Source of the DNA: Streptomyces yangpuensis
GTDB taxonomy: Bacteria; Actinomycetota; Actinomycetes; Streptomycetales; Streptomycetaceae
Length of the DNA: 64,000 nucleotides
NCBI RefSeq assembly: GCF_001005295.1
Contig: NZ_LBMK01000006.1
Location: 881-64,880 of the forward strand
Reading direction: 5' to 3'
This document shows positions 26,844 through 34,019 of this stretch, in pieces (the stretch's first letter is position 1; every line of letters starts with the position of its first letter). The notes beneath the pieces are model-generated. The model did not search any database, had not been told where the DNA came from, and saw only the letters and a list, made by a program, of their open reading frames with translations. Position numbers and translations under genes: made by a program.

Positions 26844-27407
26844 TCAGCCGGCCGAGAGGCGGAAGGTCATGTTGCCGAAGGCGACCTGGTCGCCCTCGCG
26901 GACGACCGCGGAGCCGGTCACACGGCGGCCGTTGACGCTGGTGCCGTTGGTGGAGCCGAGGTCCTTGAGCACCCACACCCCGTCGCGCAGGCTCAGTTCC
27001 GCGTGCGTCCGGGAGACGGTCTCGTGGCTGAGGCGCAGCCCGTTGCCGGGGTCGCGGCCGATCCGCAGGGCCGCGGCGCTGGGGTGCGGCAGCAGCAGCT
27101 TGGGCAGCCGCTCGGCGTTCCAGGCGCGCCGGACACCGGCGGAGACCGCCGAGACGCGGCCGACCCAGCCGAACAGCTTGCGGGTCCACGGGCTTTCGGC
27201 GGCCTCCCGGGACTGGAGATCCGCGGTGAGGACCGCGAGGTCCTCGGAACGGCGGGCCACCAGGGCGAGTTCCATGCGGCGCAGGAAGGTGTCGTGGGAC
27301 AGCTTGCCGAGGGCCGCGCCCTCCCTGAGCTGGCCCAGCGCACGGTCTCGCTCGGCGTCCGACAGCCGCGGCGCGGGGAAGGCAGGAAGTTCGAAACTCG
27401 ACGTCAC
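26844..27407 (-). CDS. DUF1707 and FHA domain protein
   Basis: A 187-residue protein. Residues ~12-62 (RLSDAERDRALGQLREGAALGKLSHDTFLRRMELALVARRSEDLAVLTADL) are a DUF1707 (SHOCT-like) domain. Residues ~105-185 are an FHA domain, with LRIGRDPGNGLRL, SHETVSRTHAELSL and DLGSTNGTSVNGRRV, all key phosphothreonine-binding residues present. FHA domains read Ser/Thr phosphorylation. It is notable that a (pseudo)kinase gene lies 4 kb away, but no direct link is shown. The GTG at 27407 starts MTSSFELPAFPAPRLSD and is divergent from treZ across 111 bases. Confidence 0.9.
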   Translation of the reverse strand: MTSSFELPAFPAPRLSDAERDRALGQLREGAALGKLSHDTFLRRMELALVARRSEDLAVLTADLQSREAAESPWTRKLFGWVGRVSAVSAGVRRAWNAERLPKLLLPHPSAAALRIGRDPGNGLRLSHETVSRTHAELSLRDGVWVLKDLGSTNGTSVNGRRVTGSAVVREGDQVAFGNMTFRLSAG

Positions 27408-27518
27408 AGGGTGATTGTCGGCCCGTCGGGGGCAGAGTGTCCAGAACACCCCCGCCACGCCCGCAATGATGGGCACGATGAGCATGCTGGACACCGCCGA
27501 CAGACGAGGGGGCCGCCC

Positions 27519-29288
27519 GTGCGGTTCGAGGTGTGGGCACCGCTGACGGGCCGGGTCGCCCTGCGACTCGACGACGCGACATACGACATGGCACGCGATC
27601 CGGACCGGGACGGCTGGTGGACCGTACAGACCCCGGCCGGGGACGGCAGCCGCTACGGCTTCCTCCTGGGCGGGGAAACCGTTCCGCGACCCGACCCGCG
27701 CGGCCGGCGGCTCCCGGACGGTCCCGACGGGCTGTCCGCCGTCGTCGACCTCGACGCCCTCGCCCCGCGGTCCGCCCCGCAGTCCGCCCGGTCCGTGCCG
27801 TCGACGCGCATCCCGCTCCAGGACGCGGTCCTGTACGAGCTCCACATCGGCACCTTCACCCCCGAGGGCACCTTCGACGCCGCCGCGGCCCGCCTCGGCC
27901 ACCTCACCGCCCTCGGGGTCACGCACGTGGAGCTGATGCCGGTGTGCTCCTTCTCCGGCCGGCACGGCTGGGGGTACGACGGGGTCGCGCCCTGGTCCGT
28001 GCACGAGCCGTACGGCGGCCCGGCCGGCCTGGCCCGCTTCACGGCGGCCGCGCACGCGGCCGGGCTGGGCGTGGTCCTCGACGTCGTGCACAACCACCTC
28101 GGCCCCTCCGGCAACCACCTGCCCGCCTTCGGCCCGTACTTCACCGACACCCACCACACCCCGTGGGGCGCCGCGGTGAACCTGGACGCGCCGGGCTCCG
28201 ACGAGGTGCGCGCGTACCTCATCGGCAGCGCGCTCGCCTGGCTGCGCGACTACGGCATCGACGGGCTGCGGCTCGACGCCGTCCACGCCCTGGCCGACGG
28301 GCGGGCGCTGACCTTCCTGGAGGAACTGTCCGCGGCCGTCGACGCGCTCGCCGCCGAGACCGGCCGGCCGCTGTTCCTGATCGCCGAGTCCGACCGGTGC
28401 GACCCACGCACCACCACCCCGCGCGCCGCCGGCGGCCCGGGGCTGCAGGCCCAGTGGAACGACGACTTCCACCATGCCCTGCACTGCGCGCTGACCGGCG
28501 AATCCCAGGCGTACTACGCCGACTTCGCCGAGGCCCCGCTGGCCGCCCTGGCCAAGACCCTGACCCGGGTCTTCTTCCACGACGGGACCTGGTCGTCCTT
28601 CCGGGGCCGCACGCACGGCCGCCCGGTGGACCATCGCCGGACCCCTGCCCACCGGTTCGTCGGCTACTCCCAGACCCACGACCAGATCGGCAACCGGGCG
28701 CTCGGCGACCGGCTCTCGGCCTCCCTCTCCCCCGGGCTGCTGGCCTGCGCGGCGGCGGTGACGCTGACCGGGCCCTTCGTCCCGATGCTGTTCATGGGCG
28801 AGGAGTGGGGCGCGCGCACCCCCTGGCAGTACTTCACCGACCACCCCGATCCGGAACTCGCCGAGGCGGTACGGTCCGGCCGGCGCCGGGAGTTCGCGGC
28901 GCACGGCTGGAAGGCCGAGGAGATCCCCGATCCGCAGGACCCGGCCACCCGGGACCGTTCCTGCCTGGACTGGTCGGAGTCCGAACAGCCGGTCCACGCC
29001 CGCCTGCTGGACTGGTACCGCACCCTGGTCGCACTCCGCCGCACCCACCCGGACCTGCGCGACCCGGACCTGGCGGCGGTCCGGGTCGCCCACGACGAGG
29101 AGCGGCGCTGGCTGACCTTCCGGCGGGGCGACGTACGGGTGGCGGTGAACCTGTCCGCCGAGCCGGTGACGATCGCGCTGGGCCGGGGCGGGGTGCGGGT
29201 GCTGGCGTCCTGGGAACCGCTCGGACACCCCGGGCCGGACGGGCGGATCCACCTGCCGGGCGAGTCGGCGGTGGTCCTCGGGCTCTGA
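27519..29288 (+). CDS. treZ: Malto-oligosyltrehalose trehalohydrolase TreZ
   Basis: A 589-residue GH13 enzyme that releases trehalose from the product of TreY. GTG 27519 has a GAGGGGG site and opens the CBM48-like start RFEVWAPLTGRVALRL. Catalytic regions: region I DVVHNHLGPSGNHLP, region II GLRLDAVHALADG (nucleophile Asp), region III FLIAESDRCDPR (Glu) and region IV GYSQTHDQIGNRALG. The family mark MGEEWGA is present. Its last 12 bases are close to the convergent M24 peptidase gene. It completes the glycogen-to-trehalose path with glgX and treY. Confidence 0.94.
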   Translation: MRFEVWAPLTGRVALRLDDATYDMARDPDRDGWWTVQTPAGDGSRYGFLLGGETVPRPDPRGRRLPDGPDGLSAVVDLDALAPRSAPQSARSVPSTRIPLQDAVLYELHIGTFTPEGTFDAAAARLGHLTALGVTHVELMPVCSFSGRHGWGYDGVAPWSVHEPYGGPAGLARFTAAAHAAGLGVVLDVVHNHLGPSGNHLPAFGPYFTDTHHTPWGAAVNLDAPGSDEVRAYLIGSALAWLRDYGIDGLRLDAVHALADGRALTFLEELSAAVDALAAETGRPLFLIAESDRCDPRTTTPRAAGGPGLQAQWNDDFHHALHCALTGESQAYYADFAEAPLAALAKTLTRVFFHDGTWSSFRGRTHGRPVDHRRTPAHRFVGYSQTHDQIGNRALGDRLSASLSPGLLACAAAVTLTGPFVPMLFMGEEWGARTPWQYFTDHPDPELAEAVRSGRRREFAAHGWKAEEIPDPQDPATRDRSCLDWSESEQPVHARLLDWYRTLVALRRTHPDLRDPDLAAVRVAHDEERRWLTFRRGDVRVAVNLSAEPVTIALGRGGVRVLASWEPLGHPGPDGRIHLPGESAVVLGL

Positions 29289-29300
29289 GCGTCGCGGGGG

Positions 29301-30440
29301 CTACTCGACGACGGCGAGTTCGCGCGGGGCGTGGTTGAGGCGGCGCCCGCCGTCCTCGGTGACGGTCACGATGTCCTCGATGCGGACGCCGAAGCGGCCC
29401 GGCAGGTACACGCCGGGCTCCACGGAGAAGCACATGCCGGGCACCAGGGGCTGTTCCTCGCCCTCGACCATGTAGGGGGGCTCGTGGGTGGTGACGCCGA
29501 TGCCGTGGCCGGTGCGGTGGATGAAGCGGTCGCCGTAGCCGAACTCGGTGATCACGGCCCGGGCCGCCCGGTCCACCTCCTGGCAGGCGACGCCGGGCCG
29601 GACGGCCGCCACGCCCGCCTGCTGGGCCTCGCGGACGATGTCGTGGACCCGCTGCTCCTCGGCGGTGGGCTTGCCGACGTGCACCGTACGGGAGATGTCT
29701 GAGCCGTAGCCGAAGCGCAGGCCGCCGAAGTCGAGGACGACCATGTCGCCGTGGCGGATGACGCGGTCGCCGGCCTCGTGGTGCGGGTTCGCGCCGTTGG
29801 GGCCGGAGCCGACGACGGTGAAGTCGACCTGGGAGTGTCCGTGCGTGCGCAGCAGGGCGGCCAGGTCGGCGGCGACGTCGCTCTCGCGGCGGCCGGCGAA
29901 GGGGAGGTGGAGGATCTGCGCGTAGGCGGCGTCCGCGGCGGCTCCCGCCGCGGCGAGGCGCTCCAGCTCCCGCGGGTCCTTCACGGCGCGGAGCATCGGC
30001 AGGCAGTCGGTGAGCGCCGCGTAGGAGGTGTTCGGCAACTCCCTCTGGAGGCCGAGGAGATGCAGGGACCAGGTGTTGTCGCTGACCCCGAAGCGGCCGC
30101 GGAAGTCCAGCAGTGGCGCGGTCACCGCGTACGGGTCCGTCCCGTCGGCCCAGTCCCGCAGGGTCAGCGCGCCCGCGCCGGGGGCGGAGGCCGCGTCGGG
30201 GGCTTCCAGGGCGGGCACGATCAGCACCGGGTCCTGGCCGGCGGCCAGCACGAGGAGGGTCAGCCGCTCGGTCTCGGCGGTGGGGCGGTATCCGGGGAGG
30301 TGGGTGAGGTCGGGGCCGGGGGCGATCAGCAGTCCGGCGAGCCCCGCGTCGGCGGCGCTCCGCGCGGCCGAGGCCATACGGGCGGCGTAGTCGGCCGCGG
30401 TGAAGGGGGTGGGGCCGGCGGCGTCGATGTCATCCGTCAT
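29301..30440 (-). CDS. M24-family aminopeptidase (Xaa-Pro dipeptidase-like)
   Basis: A 379-residue metallopeptidase. The N-terminal creatinase-like domain is followed by the pita-bread domain with all five metal ligands: Asp in VVLDFGG, Asp in YGSDISRTV, His in HRTGHGIG, Glu in FSVEPGVY and Glu in VRIEDIVTV. This family removes residues before proline or splits X-Pro dipeptides. The ATG overlaps the upstream LysR stop by four bases, so regulator and peptidase are co-translated. Cytoplasmic; no signal peptide. Confidence 0.92.
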   Translation of the reverse strand: MTDDIDAAGPTPFTAADYAARMASAARSAADAGLAGLLIAPGPDLTHLPGYRPTAETERLTLLVLAAGQDPVLIVPALEAPDAASAPGAGALTLRDWADGTDPYAVTAPLLDFRGRFGVSDNTWSLHLLGLQRELPNTSYAALTDCLPMLRAVKDPRELERLAAAGAAADAAYAQILHLPFAGRRESDVAADLAALLRTHGHSQVDFTVVGSGPNGANPHHEAGDRVIRHGDMVVLDFGGLRFGYGSDISRTVHVGKPTAEEQRVHDIVREAQQAGVAAVRPGVACQEVDRAARAVITEFGYGDRFIHRTGHGIGVTTHEPPYMVEGEEQPLVPGMCFSVEPGVYLPGRFGVRIEDIVTVTEDGGRRLNHAPRELAVVE

Positions 30441-31282
30441 ACGGGGGATCCTGCCGTGAGCCGTGCCGCGAGGGCGGCGGCCGCGCCGGTCGGGGTGCCG
30501 GGCGAGAGCAGTTCCGTACGGTGTACCAGGCGCGGGCCGGACAGCGGTACGGCGACGCCCGCGCCGGCGGCCTCGGCGACGCGGCGCGGCAGGAGCGCGA
30601 GGCCGTGCCCGGCGGCGGCCAGGGCGCAGAGGGCGAGCAGGTCGGTGCCCTCGTAGCGGACGGCGGCACGGGCGGCGGTGAGCGGCAGGCCGACGCCGGG
30701 GGCGTCGATCCAGCGGGCGTCGGCGAGGTCGTCCAGCCGGACGGCGGCCCGGCCGGCCAAGGGGTGTCCGTCGGGCAGCAGCACGGCCAGCTCCTCCTCC
30801 CCCACCCCGGTCACGGTGAGCGGCGCCACGTCGGGCAGCCGCAGCGGGTCGCTGGGGGCGGCCGGTCCGTCGACCAGCCCGAGGTCGCAGCCGCCGGTGG
30901 CCACGGCGGCGGGCACCTCGGCCGGGGGCAGCACACGCAGGGTCACGCCGGTGGCGGGCAGGGCCGCGAGCAGCCGCGGACCCACGGCGAGCGGGGACAC
31001 GGCGAGGGTGACGCGCCCGGGCGGGGCGGCGGCCAGGCGCAGTACGTCGGCCCGGGCGGCGTCGAGCCGCAGCAGGAGGGGGCCGGCGTGCTCCAGGAGC
31101 CGCACCCCGGCCGGGGTCGGTGCGACGGGGCGGCGGGTGAGGAGTTCCGCCCGCAGGTCCCCTTCCAGCGCGGCGATGTGCTGGGAGACGGCGGACTGGG
31201 TGTAGCCCAGCTCCCGGGCGGCGCCGGAGAAGGAGGAGAGCCGGGCCACGGTGACGAAGGTGCGGAGCAGGTGCGGATCCAT
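30437..31282 (-). CDS. LysR-family transcriptional regulator
   Basis: A 281-residue regulator from ATG 31282 (MDPHLLRTFVTVARLSSFSGAARELGYTQSAVSQHIAALE), a textbook LysR winged helix-turn-helix. The rest is the periplasmic-binding-like effector domain (GRVTLAVSPLAVGPRLLAALP...). Upstream in-frame ATG and GTG codons add up to five residues. It is translated with the M24 peptidase (ATGA overlap) and is divergent from the amidotransferase-like gene with a 77-base gap, where it most likely binds. No clear T-N11-A palindrome was recognised there. Confidence 0.9.
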   Translation of the reverse strand: MDPHLLRTFVTVARLSSFSGAARELGYTQSAVSQHIAALEGDLRAELLTRRPVAPTPAGVRLLEHAGPLLLRLDAARADVLRLAAAPPGRVTLAVSPLAVGPRLLAALPATGVTLRVLPPAEVPAAVATGGCDLGLVDGPAAPSDPLRLPDVAPLTVTGVGEEELAVLLPDGHPLAGRAAVRLDDLADARWIDAPGVGLPLTAARAAVRYEGTDLLALCALAAAGHGLALLPRRVAEAAGAGVAVPLSGPRLVHRTELLSPGTPTGAAAALAARLTAGSPV

Positions 31283-31346
31283 GGCCATCAGGATCACTTA
31301 TCGCAGGTGCACGGACAATCGTTGGCGCTGAAGTGGACGGCGGCCC

Positions 31347-31362
31347 CAGGATGATCCGCATG
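31347..31362 (+). promoter_or_regulatory. Putative -10 box and leaderless start of the amidotransferase-like gene
   Basis: CAGGAT (31347-31352) precedes the ATG at 31360 by seven bases. The same box followed by six bases precedes the DUF4440 start at 1998. The AGGA could alternatively serve as a ribosome site. Confidence 0.35.
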
Positions 31363-32244
31363 ACCACCGCACGCACGGCTCCCACGGCTCCCACAGCTCA
31401 CACGGCAGGCACCGCTCACACGGCGGACACGGCTCACACGGCGGACACGGCGCGCACCGCCGACGCCTCGGGGGTGGCGCGGATCGCCCTCGTCGGCGAC
31501 CGCTCCCCGCACGTGACGTCCCACACCCGGATCCCGCTCCTCCTCGACGCCCTCGCCGCCCGCGACGGGCTCGTCCTCGACGCCTACTGGATCCCCACCG
31601 GCGACGCCGCGGCCGAGGCCGCCGCCGGGACCCTGGCCCGCTTCGACGCCGTGTGGGTGCTGCCGGGCAGCCCGTACGCCAGCGAGGCGGGGGCGCTGGC
31701 GGCGATCCGGGTGGCCCGTGAGGAGGGCATCCCCTTCCTCGGGACGTGCGGCGGCTTCCAGCACACGCTGCTGGAGTACGCCCGGTCGGTGTGCGGGCTG
31801 GACGACGTCGCGCACGCCGAGAGCGACCCCGGGGCGCGGGACCTGCTGATCGCCCCGCTCGCCTGCTCGCTCGTCGGCCACGAGGGCCTCGTGCGGGCCG
31901 AGCCCGGGTCGCTCGCCGAGGCCGCGCTCGGCGCGGAGCGGTCGATGGAGCGCTACCACTGCACCTACGGGCCGGCTCCCCGGCACCTGCCGGCCCTCAC
32001 CGCGCACGGGCTGCGGCTGTCGGGGCACGACGAGGAGGGGCAGGCGCGTATCGCGGAGCTGCCCGGGCACCCGTTCTTCCTGGCCACGCTCTTCCAGCCG
32101 GAGCTCCAGGGGGACACGGCGCGGCCCCATCCGATCATCAGGGCCCTCGCCGAGGCGGCCGTCCGGCACGCCGCCGGCCGCCGCCGGGACGGGGTCGGGG
32201 CCAGGCTCGCCACCACCCCGGCCACGAGCCGGCCGGCCGGATAA
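31360..32244 (+). CDS. CTP synthase C-terminal region-related glutamine amidotransferase-like protein
   Basis: A 294-residue class I amidotransferase-like protein. After a low-complexity start (~38 residues of AHTADT repeats) comes ARIALVGDRSPHVTSHTRIPLLLDAL, then the oxyanion strand VWVLPGSPYASEAGA and the nucleophile elbow PFLGTCGGFQHTLLEYAR with Cys. The usual HPE of the triad is replaced by LFQPEL, where a Gln stands for His. In relatives the Cys can be selenocysteine, hence the family name; here the codon is TGC. There is no synthetase domain. A GTG at 31474, just after the repeats, is an alternative start. Function unknown. Confidence 0.78.
   Translation: MTTARTAPTAPTAHTAGTAHTADTAHTADTARTADASGVARIALVGDRSPHVTSHTRIPLLLDALAARDGLVLDAYWIPTGDAAAEAAAGTLARFDAVWVLPGSPYASEAGALAAIRVAREEGIPFLGTCGGFQHTLLEYARSVCGLDDVAHAESDPGARDLLIAPLACSLVGHEGLVRAEPGSLAEAALGAERSMERYHCTYGPAPRHLPALTAHGLRLSGHDEEGQARIAELPGHPFFLATLFQPELQGDTARPHPIIRALAEAAVRHAAGRRRDGVGARLATTPATSRPAG
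31396..31467 (+). repeat. Four 18-base tandem repeats in the gene start
   Basis: Units of GCTCACACGGCGGACACG run from 31396 to about 31467, two of them identical (31414-31431, 31432-31449). They encode AHTADT in the amidotransferase-like protein. Copy number could vary between strains. Confidence 0.75.
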
Positions 32245-32273
32245 CGCGTCGCAGGACCACCCCGCAGATCGGC

Positions 32274-32279
32274 TATGCT
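32274..32279 (+). promoter_or_regulatory. Putative -10 element of the tRNA-His promoter
   Basis: TATGCT lies 44 bases before the tRNA, in the 73-base gap after the amidotransferase-like gene. The -35 region is not clear. Confidence 0.4.
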
Positions 32280-32317
32280 GTGCTTGCACATCGAACGGGC
32301 GGTCCGCCGCCCTTCGT

Positions 32318-32391
32318 GGTGGGTGTAGCTCAGTTGGTAGAGCACCTGGTTGTGGTCCAGGTGGCCGCGGGTTCAAGTCCCGTCACTCACC
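32318..32391 (+). tRNA. tRNA-His (anticodon GTG)
   Basis: The cloverleaf folds fully. The acceptor stem is GTGGGTG with CACTCAC plus the extra G(-1) paired with C73 that marks tRNA-His. The D-arm begins TAGCTCAGTTGG. The anticodon loop is TTGTGGT (anticodon at 32352-32354) on stem CCTGG/CCAGG, and the T-arm has GGTTCAAGTCC. The CCA end is not encoded. Confidence 0.97.
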
Positions 32392-32397
32392 CTGATA

Positions 32398-32436
32398 CCC
32401 CTGGGGTACGAGGTTCTCGTACCCCAGGGGTTTTTT
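32398..32436 (+). terminator. Rho-independent terminator of tRNA-His
   Basis: CCCCTGGGGTACGAG, loop GTT, and its exact complement form a 15-bp stem followed by six T. It begins seven bases after the tRNA end. Confidence 0.96.
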
Positions 32437-32476
32437 CGTCACGGCGTCGCTGGTCGCGCGACAGGGCCTGAAGGGC

Positions 32477-33232
32477 CTAGTCGCGGAGGAAGGCCTCCAC
32501 CTCCGTGGCGAAGGCCACCGGGGTCTCGTGCGGCGGGTAGTGCCCCGAGCCGGCGAGGGTCACGATCCGGCAGTTCGGGTACCAGGCCTGCCATGTGGCC
32601 CTCATCACGTCGGCGGTGAGCGCCAGGTCGTACTCCCCGACCAGCACGAGCACCGGGACGGTGTTCCCCTTCACCGCGGCGGACAGGTCGAGGGACTGCC
32701 AGCTCGCGAGGTAGCCGGCGAAGGCCTCGGGCCGGGACACCTCCAGGGAGTGGTCGACCATCCGGTCGAGCCAGTGGCGGCTCGCCCGGTTGCCGGTGAC
32801 GAGGTCGAGGATGAGGCGCCGGTTGCCGGGGCTCTCGGCGGCGCCGAAGAACAGCTCGTGGGTGGCGTCGTCCATCTCGTAGGGCGCGGCCGGCACAGGA
32901 GCCAGCCCGATCAGCTTCTCGATCCGCTCGGGGGTGCGGACGAGGACCTGCTGGGCGGCCTTGCCGCCCATGGAGTGGCCGAGCAGGGAGAAGGTGTCCC
33001 AGCCGAGCTCGTCGGCGAGTTCGAGGACGTCGTCGGCGATCTCGGCGAGGGTGTGGCGGCCGGGGACGTCCCGGCGTTCACCGTAACCGCGGTAGTCGAG
33101 GAAGGCGTAACTGAACCCTTCGGGGTCCAGGTGGTCCAGCACGGAGCCCCAGTTGGCGGAGGTGCCGAACCAGTCGTGCAGCACGATGACGCGGACGGGT
33201 CCGGTGCCGATCCGACGGTGGGCGATGGCCAT
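32477..33232 (-). CDS. Alpha/beta hydrolase
   Basis: A 251-residue hydrolase: VRVIVLHDWFGTSANW (oxyanion), FLDYRGYGERRD, nucleophile LLGHSMGGKAAQQV, acid LVGEYDLALT and base SGHYPPHETPVAF. Complete triad and normal length. The family includes esterases and haloperoxidase-like enzymes; substrate unknown. ATG 33232 opens MAIAHRRIG. It is divergent from the unknown gene at 33306. Confidence 0.9.
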   Translation of the reverse strand: MAIAHRRIGTGPVRVIVLHDWFGTSANWGSVLDHLDPEGFSYAFLDYRGYGERRDVPGRHTLAEIADDVLELADELGWDTFSLLGHSMGGKAAQQVLVRTPERIEKLIGLAPVPAAPYEMDDATHELFFGAAESPGNRRLILDLVTGNRASRHWLDRMVDHSLEVSRPEAFAGYLASWQSLDLSAAVKGNTVPVLVLVGEYDLALTADVMRATWQAWYPNCRIVTLAGSGHYPPHETPVAFATEVEAFLRD

Positions 33233-33293
33233 GCGTTCTCCCTCGGTGACGGGCGTGGTGACAGCCGACGCCGTACGTCATGCCCAACGCGCC

Positions 33294-33308
33294 TACCATC
33301 ACACCGTG
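33294..33308 (+). promoter_or_regulatory. Putative -10 box and leaderless start of the 33306 gene
   Basis: TACCAT (33294-33299), six bases, then the GTG at 33306. There is no ribosome site. The spacing equals that of the small minus-strand frame at 2464. Confidence 0.45.
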
Positions 33309-34019
33309 AGGCCGACATCGCGCACGGACCGGCTGGTCATGGGGGACTTCTCGCGGCCGGACGGGGCCCGGCACCCCCATCACCCGCGGAGCTACGAGAT
33401 CACCGACCCCGCCGAGGCCGCCGAGGTCCGGGCCGTCCGTGAACTCGGCCGCAGGCTCGCCGCCGAGGCCGGCGAGTACCTGTTCGACTGCTCGTGCGGG
33501 GACGACGACGGGACCCGCCACCCCACGCCCGAGTCGGGACGGCTGCTGGACCCGCTGTCCCCCGACGGGATCCCGGCCCGCCACCGGGCCCGCTGGGCGG
33601 TCGCGGCACCTGGTGCGCTGCGGGAGTACGCCGAGGCCCTGGCCGCGGGCGCCGAGGAGCCCGCGCCACCGGCCGGGGTGCCGCTGAGCGTGGCCTTCGG
33701 CTGGCTGGGCGCCGTACGGCAGGAGCCGCGCGACGCGGCGCGGCTGCTCGCCGAACGGGCTCCGATGCGGCTGCTGGCGGGGGCCGCGACGGCCGAACTG
33801 GCCTGGGCGGTACGGGAGTCGGACCGCGCCGGGCTGGAGGGCGCCGTGCGGTTCTTCGCGGGCGAGGAGTTCACCACCCGCCACCCGAAGCGGCGCCGGG
33901 TCCCGGACACCGCCCGGGACCTGCTGCTCCGGCACGCCCGCAGCCACCGTCCCGCGGACCTGGCGGTCCTGGAACGGCGGCTGCTGCGCGCACCGGAGGA
34001 CCGGATCAGGCGGTCCTGA
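33306..34019 (+). CDS. Conserved-type protein of unknown function
   Basis: A 237-residue cytoplasmic protein that I do not recognise. It is rich in Arg, Ala and Glu. A CSCGDDDGTRHP segment (two Cys and acidic residues, near residue 60) could bind a metal. The rest appears alpha-helical (AEVRAVRELGRRLAAEAGEYL, AALERRLLRAPEDR-like end). GTG 33306 is chosen for the -10-like box six bases upstream; an ATG at 33339 is in frame. Third-position GC shows it is coding. The end overlaps the convergent phospholipase gene by 14 bases. Confidence 0.7.
   Translation: MRPTSRTDRLVMGDFSRPDGARHPHHPRSYEITDPAEAAEVRAVRELGRRLAAEAGEYLFDCSCGDDDGTRHPTPESGRLLDPLSPDGIPARHRARWAVAAPGALREYAEALAAGAEEPAPPAGVPLSVAFGWLGAVRQEPRDAARLLAERAPMRLLAGAATAELAWAVRESDRAGLEGAVRFFAGEEFTTRHPKRRRVPDTARDLLLRHARSHRPADLAVLERRLLRAPEDRIRRS

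Noticed and set aside
32318..32391. tRNA-His as an integration site
   Set aside because: No integrase gene or second copy of the tRNA 3' end was found in the window.
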